Shown here: one piece after another, positions 12,701 to 23,184 of the stretch
Layout: the number at the start of each line of letters is the position of its first letter
Numbering within the stretch: position 1 is the stretch's first letter
NCBI GenBank assembly: GCA_002794785.1
Contig: NBBA01000021.1
Coordinates: forward strand, 434,001 to 498,000
Source of the DNA: Coniferiporia sulphurascens
Lineage: Eukaryota > Basidiomycota > Agaricomycetes > Hymenochaetales > Hymenochaetaceae
Length of the DNA stretch: 64,000 bases
Reading direction: 5' to 3'
Notes under the pieces: model-generated
Seen by the model: the letters and a program-made list of their open reading frames with translations, nothing else
Database searches by the model: none
Told to the model about the DNA's origin: nothing
Program-made: the position numbers and the translations under genes

Positions 12701-13571
12701 ACTGTGCGAAGCAATGTATATGTTGTGGTGATCATGGTTAATGGAAAGGTTTGTTATCAGCTTGTTTGCTTCTCCCAGGACTAGGACTTTCTGACTCGAC
12801 TTACCATCAAACCCTTCCCCATATGGAAATAGCCCTTGCACACTGTCGGAGACTCGGAGCCCTGAGCTGGCGTGGCCGCTTTGATAATGCTTGAGCTGAT
12901 GAAGGCAGCGAAATAGGCGTCCGGGGTCAATGCCAAGATCGCAGGGGATAAAGGAACATTTGATTTCTGGAATATATTGGCCTGAACGGTAGGAAAAGGC
13001 GACTCGGAAGATATAGATCCACCCACCAGTGCAATAGTGATGACTATATTTGCCCCCGTTTCGTATTCCGTCCATGGTCTACACAGTCTTGCTAGAGGTA
13101 TCCCTGAAGACATTTTTACGCGTCTGTCTCTCTGCTCTTCGTTTTTCCTTGAGGGGCATTTTTGTATCCGTACGGGAGATGCGAACACGCAACTGGGCCT
13201 TGACCTAGAAAGTTATCTCGACCCCCTTTTGTTGGGCTATGGCTGGCGGTCCTCGGACGAATGACGAATGACAACAGTAACTGCTCTTGAGGGCACTTGG
13301 GATAACCGAAAAGCTTAATATCAATAAAAGCGCGGCGGGCTGGGAATGCGCCGCAAAAGGAGCGCGTCGGCGACTGGACACCATATAGGGACTGCGCGTG
13401 CCCCAGCAACAAGATTTCTGCTTTAAGTAGCGCCTTTGTTACGAGAACCCGAGCTTTTAAGCGTTCTTTTTGATGAAGCGAGGGCTGAGGGCGCCCTTCA
13501 CACCGTCCTCGAGGAGCAATAGCGTACTCTTCCCTCCTCTCAGATAATCTAGGCACTCCGTTCAACGTGCT
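9797..13571. other. 3.8 kb gene-poor interval
   Basis: Only short or frame-broken open frames are present on both strands, and none matched a family I know. On the minus strand, 13100-12530 gives a run with the hydrophobic phrase ANIVITIALV, reminiscent of seven-helix DUF6534-type fungal membrane proteins, but the rest does not fit and I do not call a gene. About 170 bases before 13572 share blocks with the DNA upstream of the paralogue at 33941 (TCTGCTTTAAG and GTTACGAGAA). Confidence 0.5.
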
Positions 13572-14259
13572 ATGGACTTCCGGGGCAAAATGCAGAGGAG
13601 GATGGCGTACCCTTCGTTCAGTCTGGTCGTTCACAGGCACATTTTCCGACGTGCTTTGCGCCCCCCCAGAAGACGCCTCGCTTGGACTAGTGTCACAAGC
13701 CTCCAGCCCCATCCGATGCCTGCCCGTCCAGAACGCAACGACGACTGGGCGATGGTGCGTATATTAATCAAGCTCTACTTCACCCTTTTTCAATTAGGCG
13801 CTAACTTTGATTGGTAGACAACATTCGACCATAGAGATGGGGAAGAACTATGTGTACGTGGCTTGGCCGCTTGGCCATCTTCATGTGTCTACTCCAAATT
13901 TGATCTTTTATAATGCGACTTCATGACCTGCAGTCCTCAATATCGATGTACCCCTTCACCATCGACCCACCAATGTTGGATCAGACAGAACCCGAGCCAG
14001 TTCGTTTGGGCCCGGTGGATGACGATGGAATCTCTGAGGTTAGCGAGTTGGAGCTAGGGGGAGAGGGTGCTAGGTACGATGGAGAGCAGCCTGGGCGCGC
14101 CAAGCGTCCTCCCAAAGGCGTACGCATGTTTTTCGTGAGTCACCACAGTTCTTGCCCTTATTTGAAGAGGGTTGATGTGCGTCGGCAACTCAGACTTGCA
14201 AAAGCTTTCTCGAGCACTGCATTCGATCTCTTCTCAAAAGACGTGGAGAGAACAACTAA
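13572..14259 (+). CDS. Unrecognised four-exon small protein, paralogue A
   Basis: I do not recognise this family. Exons 13572-13754, 13818-13853, 13934-14134 and 14194-14259 give 161 aa, all introns phase 0. It is supported by a paralogue at 33941-33233 with the same intron positions; exons 1 (183 nt) and 4 (66 nt) have identical lengths. Conserved parts are the N-terminus MDFRG, YPSFSLV and RPERNDDWAM, then TTFDHRDGEE, the acidic PVDDDGIS region, and a C-terminal block RPPKGVRMFF / TCKSFLEHCIRSLLKRR that is split by intron 3. No signal peptide or membrane segment. The protein is basic at both ends with an acidic middle. Intron 1 has the same CGCTAAC branch sequence as its paralogue. The function is unknown; a nuclear or nucleic-acid-binding role would be a guess. 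Confidence 0.75.
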
Positions 14260-15301
14260 ACTTGTTGTTATACGACAGCCCTTTCTCCCGTTGACATAAA
14301 AAAAGGATGCATCTCCTTCGTTTATCTTTCGTTTATCCTAGGTAAACCAACAGAAAATACTACTAGCAACGCCCCATCGTCGTACCACCACTCGGCTTGG
14401 TTACGTTTATCACATCGTTCTATGCTTTCGCCATTTTCGTTTCACAAATTTGACTCCCTAGACTTCCGGGCCACATTTGATCACTTACTACGATTTGAAA
14501 TTAAACATAAATCTAAAAACGGTGTGACATGGATGATGTTTGTGTTCTTATTAGTAAAATTGAATGGATTATTCTGGCAATAATTGGGTCGAAAGCACTT
14601 GGTCGATCGCAGCTGCACAGCGTGCCATACCAAGTGCCGGTTGACAGGACACCCTCATACAATTGGCTTCTAACAGCCCCAAAGGACCGGATAGCTCGTT
14701 TAGATGTGCTACAAACGTGCTTGATACTTGGAGCAAGGCGACAAGGTGATTCTTATGGGGGAATGGAAGTTCGGATATAATATCTTAATATGACATCAGT
14801 TGCATGCTACAAATCCAAAGCTTGAACAGATCAATGCTCCAACAGCCCATAGGTATATTCCGTCTGCACCATTGAAGTGCAGGAGATGAGAGGTGTTCAG
14901 ACACACACAAGGTGGGGAAGAGCAAAAGTTGTGAGGTCGTGAGAAAATGACGAGAAACCAGATATAACCGCACCAAATCGCTAAACGAAGGTTTCCGATC
15001 CCTTTTCGACTAAAGTGGCACCTAATATAATTTCGCCCTACTTACAGGATTCACTTCTTCGCAATGCCGTTTTGTTTAGGCGATAGTACGCGTGGTAGAG
15101 CACGTAAGTCGAACTCCGCAAGCACGACGCGTCTGCATCACGTGACCGCGCGCTGACGTGCTTTTGGTAAGAATATGAGGTCATCTACACGGATGGATTG
15201 ATTATTCATACTAGCAGTACTTACTAATGTAACGAATATAAAGACAGCTCTTAGCGTTAGCAGTACCCACACGCCTGCTCAACTGTAACACCCCTCGCAG
15301 C
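14260..15301. other. Intergenic, no gene seen
   Basis: It contains the 3' flank of paralogue A and the promoter of the GST gene. Open frames here are short and without family signal. A stretch near 15090-15110 (GTGGTAGAGCA) recalls a tRNA A-box but has no matching B-box or foldable cloverleaf. Confidence 0.5.
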
Positions 15302-16240
15302 ATGCCTACCCCAGACGAGAATATACATCCGCACGCAACGGGCGTAGCAGCGGAGACAGTGCAAAAGCATCAGGACCCTCAGGAAATTGTCTTCTACAGT
15401 GGATGGGTGAGCCACAAGGAGCCGAGTCCTGGTGCACGGCAAGGCTGACGGGAGGACTTTGCAGTTCTGCCCCTTTGTGCAACGCGCATGGATCACGCTG
15501 GAGGAGAGGGGCATCCCCTATCAATACAAGGAGGTCAACCCGTACAAGAAGGAAAAGCACTTTCTTGGTGCGTATATGTGCGGCATTCACCTATGTTGGC
15601 TTACTAATCCGGAAGTATAGACATCAACCCGAAGGGTCTTGTTCCCGCAATTGAGTACCATGGCAAAGCACTCTACGAGTCTTTGGTTATATGCGAGTTC
15701 CTTGAAGACGCGTATCCAGATCACAAGCCAAATCTCCTACCCGCCAACGCGTACGATCGCGCCTTCGCGCGTCTCTGGATTGACCATATCTCCAAGGCTG
15801 TCCTCCCTGCATTCTTTAGGCTGTTACAATCACAGGAGAAAGAAAAACAGGATGAGGCCCGTGCGGATCTGTACAAGGCGCTCGGCCAACTTGCTGAAAA
15901 GCGCAAAGGCCCTTACTTCTTTGGCCAGGAACTGAGTCTTGTCGATGTTGCAATCGCGCCATGGGTGGTGCGTGAATATATCGTCACCGAGCACCGAGAG
16001 TTCAAGCGCGAAGATGTCCCGAACGGCTGGAAGGAATGGGCAGGGCTGCTTGAGAAGAGAGAAAGCGTTCTGAAAACTGCCAGTGTAAGTCAACAAATAG
16101 ACTATTTGTTCCCCCCACTTCATTAACGCGATTGCGCTTAGGACAAGAAACATTACGCGGAGATTTACGGTCGATACCTCAGAGACGAAGCTCAGAGTGA
16201 AGCTGCGAAGGCGACCAGAGCCGGGAGGGTTATCCCCTAA
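15302..16240 (+). CDS. Omega-like glutathione S-transferase
   Basis: Thiol transferase/dehydroascorbate-reductase type GST, probably cytosolic. Exons 15302-15406, 15465-15567, 15621-16084 and 16142-16240 encode 256 aa. The thioredoxin-like N-domain starts near residue 30; FCPFVQRAW (about 36-44) carries the catalytic Cys of the omega class instead of Ser or Tyr. NPKGLVPAIEYHGKALYESLVI (cis-Pro loop and ESxxI glutathione-binding motif) follows. The helical C-domain has FFGQELSLVDVAIAPW, the conserved N-capping region of GSTs. The first intron falls directly before the catalytic motif. A 30-residue N-terminal extension precedes the fold. The exact substrate cannot be read from sequence. Confidence 0.9.
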
Positions 16241-16337
16241 ATGATTATACGGGTTGAAATGTGCAAATGACAGAAGTTAGAGAACAATATGTAAATTAGC
16301 GCGGTTTCAAGAATTCAGAAAACCCTTTGTGAATCTC

Positions 16338-17491
16338 CTAGCTTCCGAGGAGGAACCTCCACATGCCAAATGTCAAGTTTACGATGAAACCAAGCACTAG
16401 CGCCATCTGCATCCGCTTTCTGTACAGTTGGTCAATCCAGGAATTGAGCGGCTTAACGTGTCGCTTACGAGAAAACGACACTACTAGTCCTTTCTTGTGT
16501 CCTCCCATCTTCCCAGAACACCGCTGGATAAGGATCCCGCAAAAAGAAGAAGGGTATAAGTGGAAAGAAAAATCCGACGATTAGGCCTTGGAGAATCGTC
16601 CTCGAGGCGGACGATTGGGTGATTGAGGAGGTACTTCCATCATCCAAGGAGTCGATCCACTGCTCCTCTAATGCCCGAGCGTGTTCGTCATCTAAGGGAA
16701 TTTTGGAGAGCAATCAGATCATGATAGAATGAGAATGGAAATTCACTGACAGTCCTCGTCCTCTCCAGGGGGCTCTATATCAAGGTAATCTCCCGATGTC
16801 TGGCTGTGGAACGTCCTCCGGAAATTCGCAATGTCATCCTCCGTAAAACCGGCCGCAGCGAGACGATCAAACCCACGCAGAGGTTTTATTTGAGATTTCT
16901 TGTATTGACAAAGGGAGTCAGTCCTTCGTTGCTAATTTATAAAATAGTTCGCGAACATAACATACCTGTATACGCCTTTCATCTTCTTCCCCCTCTTCCT
17001 GGGTCATTTCAGTCCCGACAGAACAGTGCAACCACGTCGGGGGAGCTGCCATCGGCGACGCCTCGGCTGGATCAGACTCAACATCTTCCTTCGCCTTTCC
17101 CTGACCCGTGTGTGCGTCGGTAGACTTGTTCAGGCGCTTTTCTAATGACGCAAGCCAGTCGAACAAGACGACGTTGTCTGCAAGTATTCTTCCTGAGTAT
17201 ATGAGCCGCAGCCGACGCTTGGCGACCTGCGGACGACTTTCGCGAATCTACAATACGACGACATATCGGGATGCAGTAAGTTGATGAGAAACTGTGCATT
17301 AGAGTAGTTGTACGTGCTTGTTGCTTCACTCCGCGAGCAGTATCCTCTGCGTTGAGTGTAAGGACCAGATCAGGCAAACCGTCCGTGAAGCGCACTGTAA
17401 GTGGCCTTTGGGTCACTGGAGCGGGCTCTTCGGGGACTCGGGGTTCCACGGCGCGCTGCTTTCCCTTTGCTTTCTCGCTGAGCGCAGCCAT
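16338..17491 (-). CDS. DSC3: Dsc E3 ubiquitin ligase complex subunit 3 (ubiquitin-like, DUF2407)
   Basis: Subunit of the Golgi/endosomal Dsc ubiquitin ligase that cleaves fungal SREBP and degrades membrane proteins. Exons: 17491-17318, 17247-16966, 16898-16751, 16691-16469, 16419-16338, 302 aa. A ubiquitin-like domain covers about residues 20-125 (LTVRFTDGLPDLVLTL ... IRESRPQVAKRRLRLIYSGR ... PTWLHCSVG). PLRGFDRLAAAGFTEDDIANF near 160-180 is the C-terminal DUF2407_C motif. Two membrane segments follow: ILQGLIVGFFFPLIPFFFL and MALVLGFIVNLTFGMWRFLL. The first intron must use a GC donor (CAA|GCACGT) to keep RLRLIYSGR in frame. It shares a 460 bp divergent promoter with the monooxygenase at 17952. 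Confidence 0.9.
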
Positions 17492-17951
17492 GTGAATATG
17501 AATTACGAGGTTGAGGTAAAGATGGTCGCCCAAGGTTGATAGATTAGTGAGCCGCGAGGTAACAGCTGCAATACGATTTGCTTCCAGAAAAGGAACATCA
17601 CTTGGATTCTCAAGCTTACAGGCTTGATTTCTAACTACAACTACACCTGCATATACTCGCGGCATGTGCGTCGACTGCTTGAAGTGTATACGACCCTCTT
17701 GCTTCCTTCTTATCGATGTCTGCTTATAAGCGCTTAGCACCTTTCCTCAGCGGGGACCTGTTTTTCTCACCCAATCCCCTCAGGCTGCATTCTTAGGAGC
17801 TGGGAACTTCACTCGGTCGACTTAGGTTTCGGGCGGTCATCTGGTACATGTGAATAAATCTAAAATCCCTGCTAATGCATGGAGATATAAGAGTCGCACA
17901 TGCGGGGGGAATCGGTCGGTCGCACCCAATCACTTCCCCGCGTTTGCACCT
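17492..17951. promoter_or_regulatory. Divergent promoter region DSC3 / flavin monooxygenase
   Basis: This stretch separates the start codons of two divergent genes and should hold both promoters. An in-frame upstream ATG at 17850 could extend the monooxygenase by 34 residues, but 17952 fits the family better. I identified no specific transcription-factor site. Confidence 0.5.
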
Positions 17952-20170
17952 ATGGTCATGGGGAACGACGCAAAAGAGTCTACACAAGAGCAGAAACCCG
18001 ATGTCGAGTTCGGCATCGCGTCTTCGTGGCTTGCTGCCCTGAGTGACGCCATTACGAAGAAGGATGTGGAAGCGTTTCTCGCCTGCATCGAACCTGATGG
18101 TTGGTTGAGGGATCTACTCGTCTTTACTCCAGGTCTCGAGACGCGACGAGGACACGCGTTAATCCGGTCCTATCTGAAAGACACTCTTGACGAAGCTCAG
18201 GTTGCGAACCTCAAGCTTGACCTTCATGAATTTGGAAGACCGCGAGCCTCTCAGTTTGGGTTCGACACACCTGTGATTGAATCTGTCTTTGATTTCGAGA
18301 CACCTGAGGCAGTCGGTAAAGGCTATGTACGTATCCTCTACCCCAAGGATGGGGAAACTCCGAAGGCCCTGATCATGATGATGATGGTGAACGATTGGAA
18401 AGGTCATGAGGAAGTGGGCCACGAATCTGGCGTATATGACGGTCATAATCTGTCCTGGGAGGAGGTACAGGCACAGCGTCGTGCTGAAATCGAGAGAGAC
18501 CCGTTCGTCATTGTTGGTGCGTGACACCCTAGCCGTCATGGTGAAGCTGACTGAATTTGGGTATGCAGTCGGAGCTGCGCAAGCGGGTTTGCAAGTTGCG
18601 GCCAGACTTCATCAGAGTGGTATCAAGACACTAGTAGTTGAAAAGACTGCTCGGATAGGAGATGTGTGGAGGAACAGATATCCGACACTGGCTCTACACA
18701 CACCTCGTGCTCACCATCGCTGTAGGAGGCTCCTGCTAGAATATTGGTTAATGCGCTAAATTGACTGACTTGTAACAAAGTTTTGTACCAGCCGTTCCCC
18801 TCCAACTGGCCTACATACACTTCGAAGGACAAACTCGCTTCTTGGATGGAACAGTATGCAGATAGTCAGAGTCTCGTCGTCTGGACTTCCTCCACGTTGG
18901 AGCCCACACCCAAATATAATGCACAGGCAAAGCGTTGGGATGTTATTGTCAGTCGAAATGGAAGGCCAATCGCGCTGCACCCCGTGCATATTGTTCTGGC
19001 CGTGAGCGCGCTCGGAAACCCTATCTTTCCCCTGCTCCCAGGAGCCGAAAATTTCTCAGGCAGTATTCTCCATAGTAGCGCGTTCACTGGTGGAGAGCCC
19101 TTCGCGGGGCAGCGCGTCGTTGTCGTCGGTGCAGGAAATACGGCTTCCGACGTCTGCCAAGATCTTGTCTTCCGCGGAGCAAAGGCCGTCACGATGGTGC
19201 AGCGCTCTTCAACGGAGGTCGTCTCGGCCAAGTACCTTGCCGCGACGTTCGGTGGTGTTTTCTCGGACGACCGGCCGACGTATTATTCGGATCTGGCGTT
19301 TGCGGGTATACCGATGGGTGCCTTGCGGGTGCTTGGGCAGAAAATGCAGCCATTCGCCGAAGAGTTCGATAAGGAGATGCGGAAGGGTCTGGAGGAAGCC
19401 GGTTTCAAGTTGACACGCGGTCCTAATCACGCCGGACAGCTGCTGATGGTATTCGATCGCGGAGGCGGTAAGTAATTGTGATATCTGTTGCTCTTGGTGA
19501 CGAAAATTTAGTCCACCATCTTTATTCACAGGATATTGTGAGTCATTTGGACTAGTCGTCTTCTTTTCGAGTCGGCCTTTGTTGACACACACCAAGCCGT
19601 AGACGTGGGATGCGCTTCGCTCATCATTAATGGCAAAGTTAAAGTCAAACAAGGCGTAGAGATTGATCATCTCACATCAACAGGGGCCGTTTTTACTGAC
19701 GGTTCCGAACTAGAGACAGATAGTATCATCTTTGCGTGAGTTGCTCTACATTATTGACTGCCGCTTTCGGCTTATGCTTCTCCTTCCCTTAACTTCACAG
19801 GACTGGATGGCATCCTGCTCGGGATAAGCTGAAGGAAACTTTCGGCGAGGAAGTCATCAATCGTACAAGTGAACTACTAGGTAACGACAAAGACGGTGAG
19901 ATCCGCGTGGGGTACAAGCCCTCAGGTCAGCCAGGAGTGAGCCCAGACATTGTTTGGTACAGTTCCCCGTCTTTACTAAACCGGTTGATCCTACTTTTTT
20001 CCTTCGATACAGCTTTGGTTCGCCATAGGAGATTTCGCCCTGTCTCGCTTCTACTCCAAGTTCCTCGTAAGCGCAGCCGCTGCTTTTTGTTCGTTTTTTT
20101 GTTGGGTCTTATCATTCTTTCACAGGCTCTATATATTAAGGGCATAGAACTTGGCTATTTTTCGATGTGA
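17952..20170 (+). CDS. Flavin-containing monooxygenase with NTF2-like N-terminal domain
   Basis: FAD- and NADPH-dependent oxygenase of the fungal FMO/Baeyer-Villiger-like group. Exons: 17952-18516, 18569-18721, 18781-19467, 19532-19537, 19597-19735, 19801-19936, 20013-20066, 20126-20170, 594 aa. Residues about 15-185 form an NTF2/SnoaL-like region before the FAD fold. IVVGAAQAGLQVA (about 187-199) is the FAD dinucleotide motif with Ala for the second Gly, common in this group. VVVGAGNTASDV is the NADPH motif, and FATGWH, split by an intron after the Ala codon, is the C-terminal FMO motif. It ends in the usual LWFAIGDFALSRFYSK...ALYIKGIELGY. The fourth exon is only 6 nt and its right-hand partner could begin at 19597 or 19603; 19597 gives DVG. 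Substrate unknown. Confidence 0.87.
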
Positions 20171-20979
20171 CTTCTTTCGTTGTGGGCAATGCATCTGTGT
20201 AATCCCCTTGTACAGGTCTAGCTGGATCGTAATGGGCGTTCCAGACGGTCTGGCTATGCAGTTACGGTAACTGGTGGGGAAGTGCTATTGTACGGTTATA
20301 CATCTTCAAGTCAGAGTGCGGTTTGCGATTTGACGTAACCCTGTTGGAAGTTAACGAAAGACGTGTATAAATAGTAATGGCGATACTAAAATCAATATAC
20401 AGACGGTATGATTGGGAGTAGTAAGTGTGAAACGCGGACGGAAGGATAGAGAATAGACTGCGACGCGGCTAATTCCAAGAAAGTTTATGACAAAGGATTG
20501 AACAAGGAATGAGCAATGTATGTACATGGACGTGTTGTATTGGTTGTAAATGCGTATGCGACGTGATGAAATGGAGAGAGGGTAAGGAACCGCAGGGAAT
20601 ACGGCATAGAAGTGGAAGTATCGAAACTGTCGACACTGGTATTGTGTTATTGAAATAGGAGAGATGGTTCGGACAAAGGAAGATATTATCGGAGAAGACG
20701 AATGCGGATGCTTTATTTGTTAGAGGCAATCAATGCCTGAAGATCGACAGAGTATGCCGTCTGTGAAATAATAATATTCCACCGTATGATGGATGGGAAG
20801 TAACGAGTCCGATTTGACCGAGAATGGGAGGCATGGGAGGAATTTGATGCTAAATGAGGCGTGGATGAAGAAGAATCGTGAATCTGAGAAGGCTAGAGGT
20901 AGACCCTGATTGACTGAGGGGCAACCAAAAAACACGTGTGGTCCGCGTGCATAATGACTGGGGGGATCATTGACTTCGC
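20171..20979. other. Convergent 3' flanks of FMO and CCCH genes
   Basis: Both neighbouring genes end here, so this should hold two 3' UTRs. It is AT-rich with no exon-like frames. No repeat was seen. Confidence 0.6.
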
Positions 20980-23184
20980 TCAAGGCGACTCCGCAGAGAA
21001 CAATAACTGAACAAAAAGAGATAAGTCGTTAATCGGTGGCTTCCATTAAACCGTAGAGAGTTAGACGCAAAATGCAGACTTACAGCTGGCAGCTCGGCTT
21101 GCGAGCTAACGGGCGACGACGGCGACGATTTCGCACGAGCGATACAAACAGGAGGCTGTTTTACCAATGTAGGCGGGCCTCTTGTCGTAGTCTCCGCGTC
21201 ATTATCGTCCTCGTCCTCGTCATCTTGTACGACAATGACGGGCCGCGTGTGTGAGGCGTCGGTGATGGTGTATGACTGCAGTGTGAGCGCCAGTGCGTTG
21301 CTGATGCTCCTCTGAATCGATTGGCCGGACGGGACGTGGGAGGCATTGTCGCTGAAAGCTGCACCGGAAGAGTTGGCGCGTTCTTTCAGTGCAAACGGCG
21401 CATCAAGCGGTGATGCGCCATTTTGTGGCAATTCCTTTGCTACACGCTTTCTTAATGCATGGTCTCGCGGATCGATGACACGTGTACTTACGAGTGGGGA
21501 ATGGGTTTCTGAAAACAGGAGGGGCTTCCAGTCGCCGTGGAAATGCAGACACGCATTCAGAGTGGCGACGAAGTACGCCGTCTGTTTTTACGTGCAGAAT
21601 CAGTGGCAGACTCTGTACGACTAGTGCTGAGAGACCCACTGTTCGTAGCAATTTTAACACCTCCACCAACGACTCGCCAGTTAATTTTGTAAAAGTTACT
21701 TGACTTCGCATCTGGTGGGGTAGGTTCACTTTGGGAAGGCTCGTCTGCGGACTTCTTTTGCTCGAGCCTAACGGAATCTTGGTGACATTCGGGATCGCCG
21801 TAGGCCGGCGGTCGCTCGCCACCGTGGATACTGCACATCGTCAATATGAGACGAACTTGAAAACTACTGGATGCAAAGCTTACAAGTTGCAGTTATCACC
21901 CTTGTAGCAGCGACCGAACTCAGTATAGAATTTACAAGGTTTCGCTGAATAAACGAAGAGAAACGTTAAGACGGGGTTCACACTGATATACTAAATATAA
22001 ACTGGAACTTACATCTGAAGTACACACCCTGCTGGGACAAGTTCCCAGGGTCTACACCCGGCTGAGAGAACGCTCGCTGGCGATGTCCGTCCGTCCACTG
22101 AGTATCGATGCTCTGCCTCCTGCTTTCATAGTGCATATTTTGATATATAGGAACCGCAACGGGAACATGTACGATCCTTACTGGAACAGGAGACGTCGGT
22201 GAGTACATTGTATATGGTGGCGACATCGGTGTCGGAGTGTTATCCATAGGACCCTTCTTGGCGAATACAAACGGTGCGAGTGGCGATAGAGAAAATCCTG
22301 GGATAGCGTGGGGGAATGACTGGAAGGACGCGTATTCATTTCCTCCGGGTGTTGGCGGAGATGCGGGAGTTGCGGGCTCGCTTGCAATGTGAGATGATGA
22401 GTTCGACGGTGTGCGCGTTCTGTGATTGGTGTACGCCTGATTGAGCAAGGAGGGGTCGAACTCTGTCATATCCGCGTCGATATTAACACTTGAGACGGGT
22501 GTAGAGGTGGGAACGCGGTGGAGAGGGGGTGAAAGAGGGAAGTACGAAGTGGCGGGAGTGCTGATATAGAAGTTCTCAGGTGGAGACGAAAGACTGCTAA
22601 TTGATGTGCTGGGAGAAGGGGAAGCATGCAGGTAGCTGCAGCGGTCGCCATATATGCATTTTCCTAGAAGGAAATTGCGGCAAGGACGAGCTAACGTACG
22701 GTAGGGGGGTAAGATGAGCTTAATTCCCAATCGTCAGAGTGAAACAAGCTTACTTCGATACTTAGGATGTTGATCTGGTTTTGCCTTCCATGCCCCCTCC
22801 AGGTCTCTCACATCCATAGTGTTATCTGTGAGATTTTCTGGGCTGGGACCTCTAAGGCCACCACGAATGTCGGTTTCTGATGCAGCCGCGTTCGCCCCGA
22901 GCACGTTCGCCGGGTGTTTAAAGCGGCACCAATGACCATCCTTGCATTGACCCGCCAGGTAGAAACGGCATGGCTTCGTGCGAAGCGTAACCTGGGGATT
23001 CCTCAATAGCTCATATTGCTCTGGGGTTGCGATGATATGTGCGTAGTCGCACTCGTCGGCAGAAAGTGGGCAGTTATTTGCTTGATAATAGACGCAAGGC
23101 TTAGCTGGAAGACCAAGCTTAGTGCCGTGTCGATGGATGGTGAGTAAGTATGAACATACTATGGCGCTTGCTACTGTTCCTCAT
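20980..23184 (-). CDS. CCCH-type zinc finger protein with four fingers
   Basis: Probable RNA-binding protein. Exons: 23184-23160, 23104-22754, 22690-22013, 21944-21884, 21830-21700, 21638-21492, 21439-21084, 21006-20980, 591 aa. Four CCCH fingers: CVYYQANNCPLSADECDYAH (x7-x6-x3), CRFYLAGQCKDGHWCRFKH (x7-x5-x3), CRNFLLGKCIYGDRCSYLH (x7-x5-x3) and CKFYTEFGRC...CNFIH (x8-x5-x3, split by intron 4). Between fingers 3 and 4 lies a 190-residue Ser/Pro/Thr-rich disordered stretch, and the C-terminal part has an acidic run (QDDEDEDDNDAE) before a final LLFSAESP. Introns 1-3 are all phase 1 and each opens directly onto [TS][KR]PC of a finger. The border between exons 5 and 6 is the least certain. Targets unknown; mRNA turnover is plausible for the family. 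Confidence 0.82.

Noticed and set aside
12530..13100. Possible DUF6534-like membrane protein on the minus strand
   Set aside because: Only one hydrophobic phrase resembles the family; the other helices and a consistent exon chain are missing.
13116..13712. 198-codon open frame on the minus strand
   Set aside because: It overlaps exon 1 of paralogue A, whose frame is supported by a second copy; this frame has no counterpart at the B locus.
15085..15160. tRNA-like A-box (GTGGTAGAGCA)
   Set aside because: No B-box at the right distance and no cloverleaf.
17078..17740. DSC3 read with a GT donor at 17314 or with intron 1 retained
   Set aside because: Both give a frame that destroys the ubiquitin-like domain; the GC donor restores the conserved RRLRLIYSGR.
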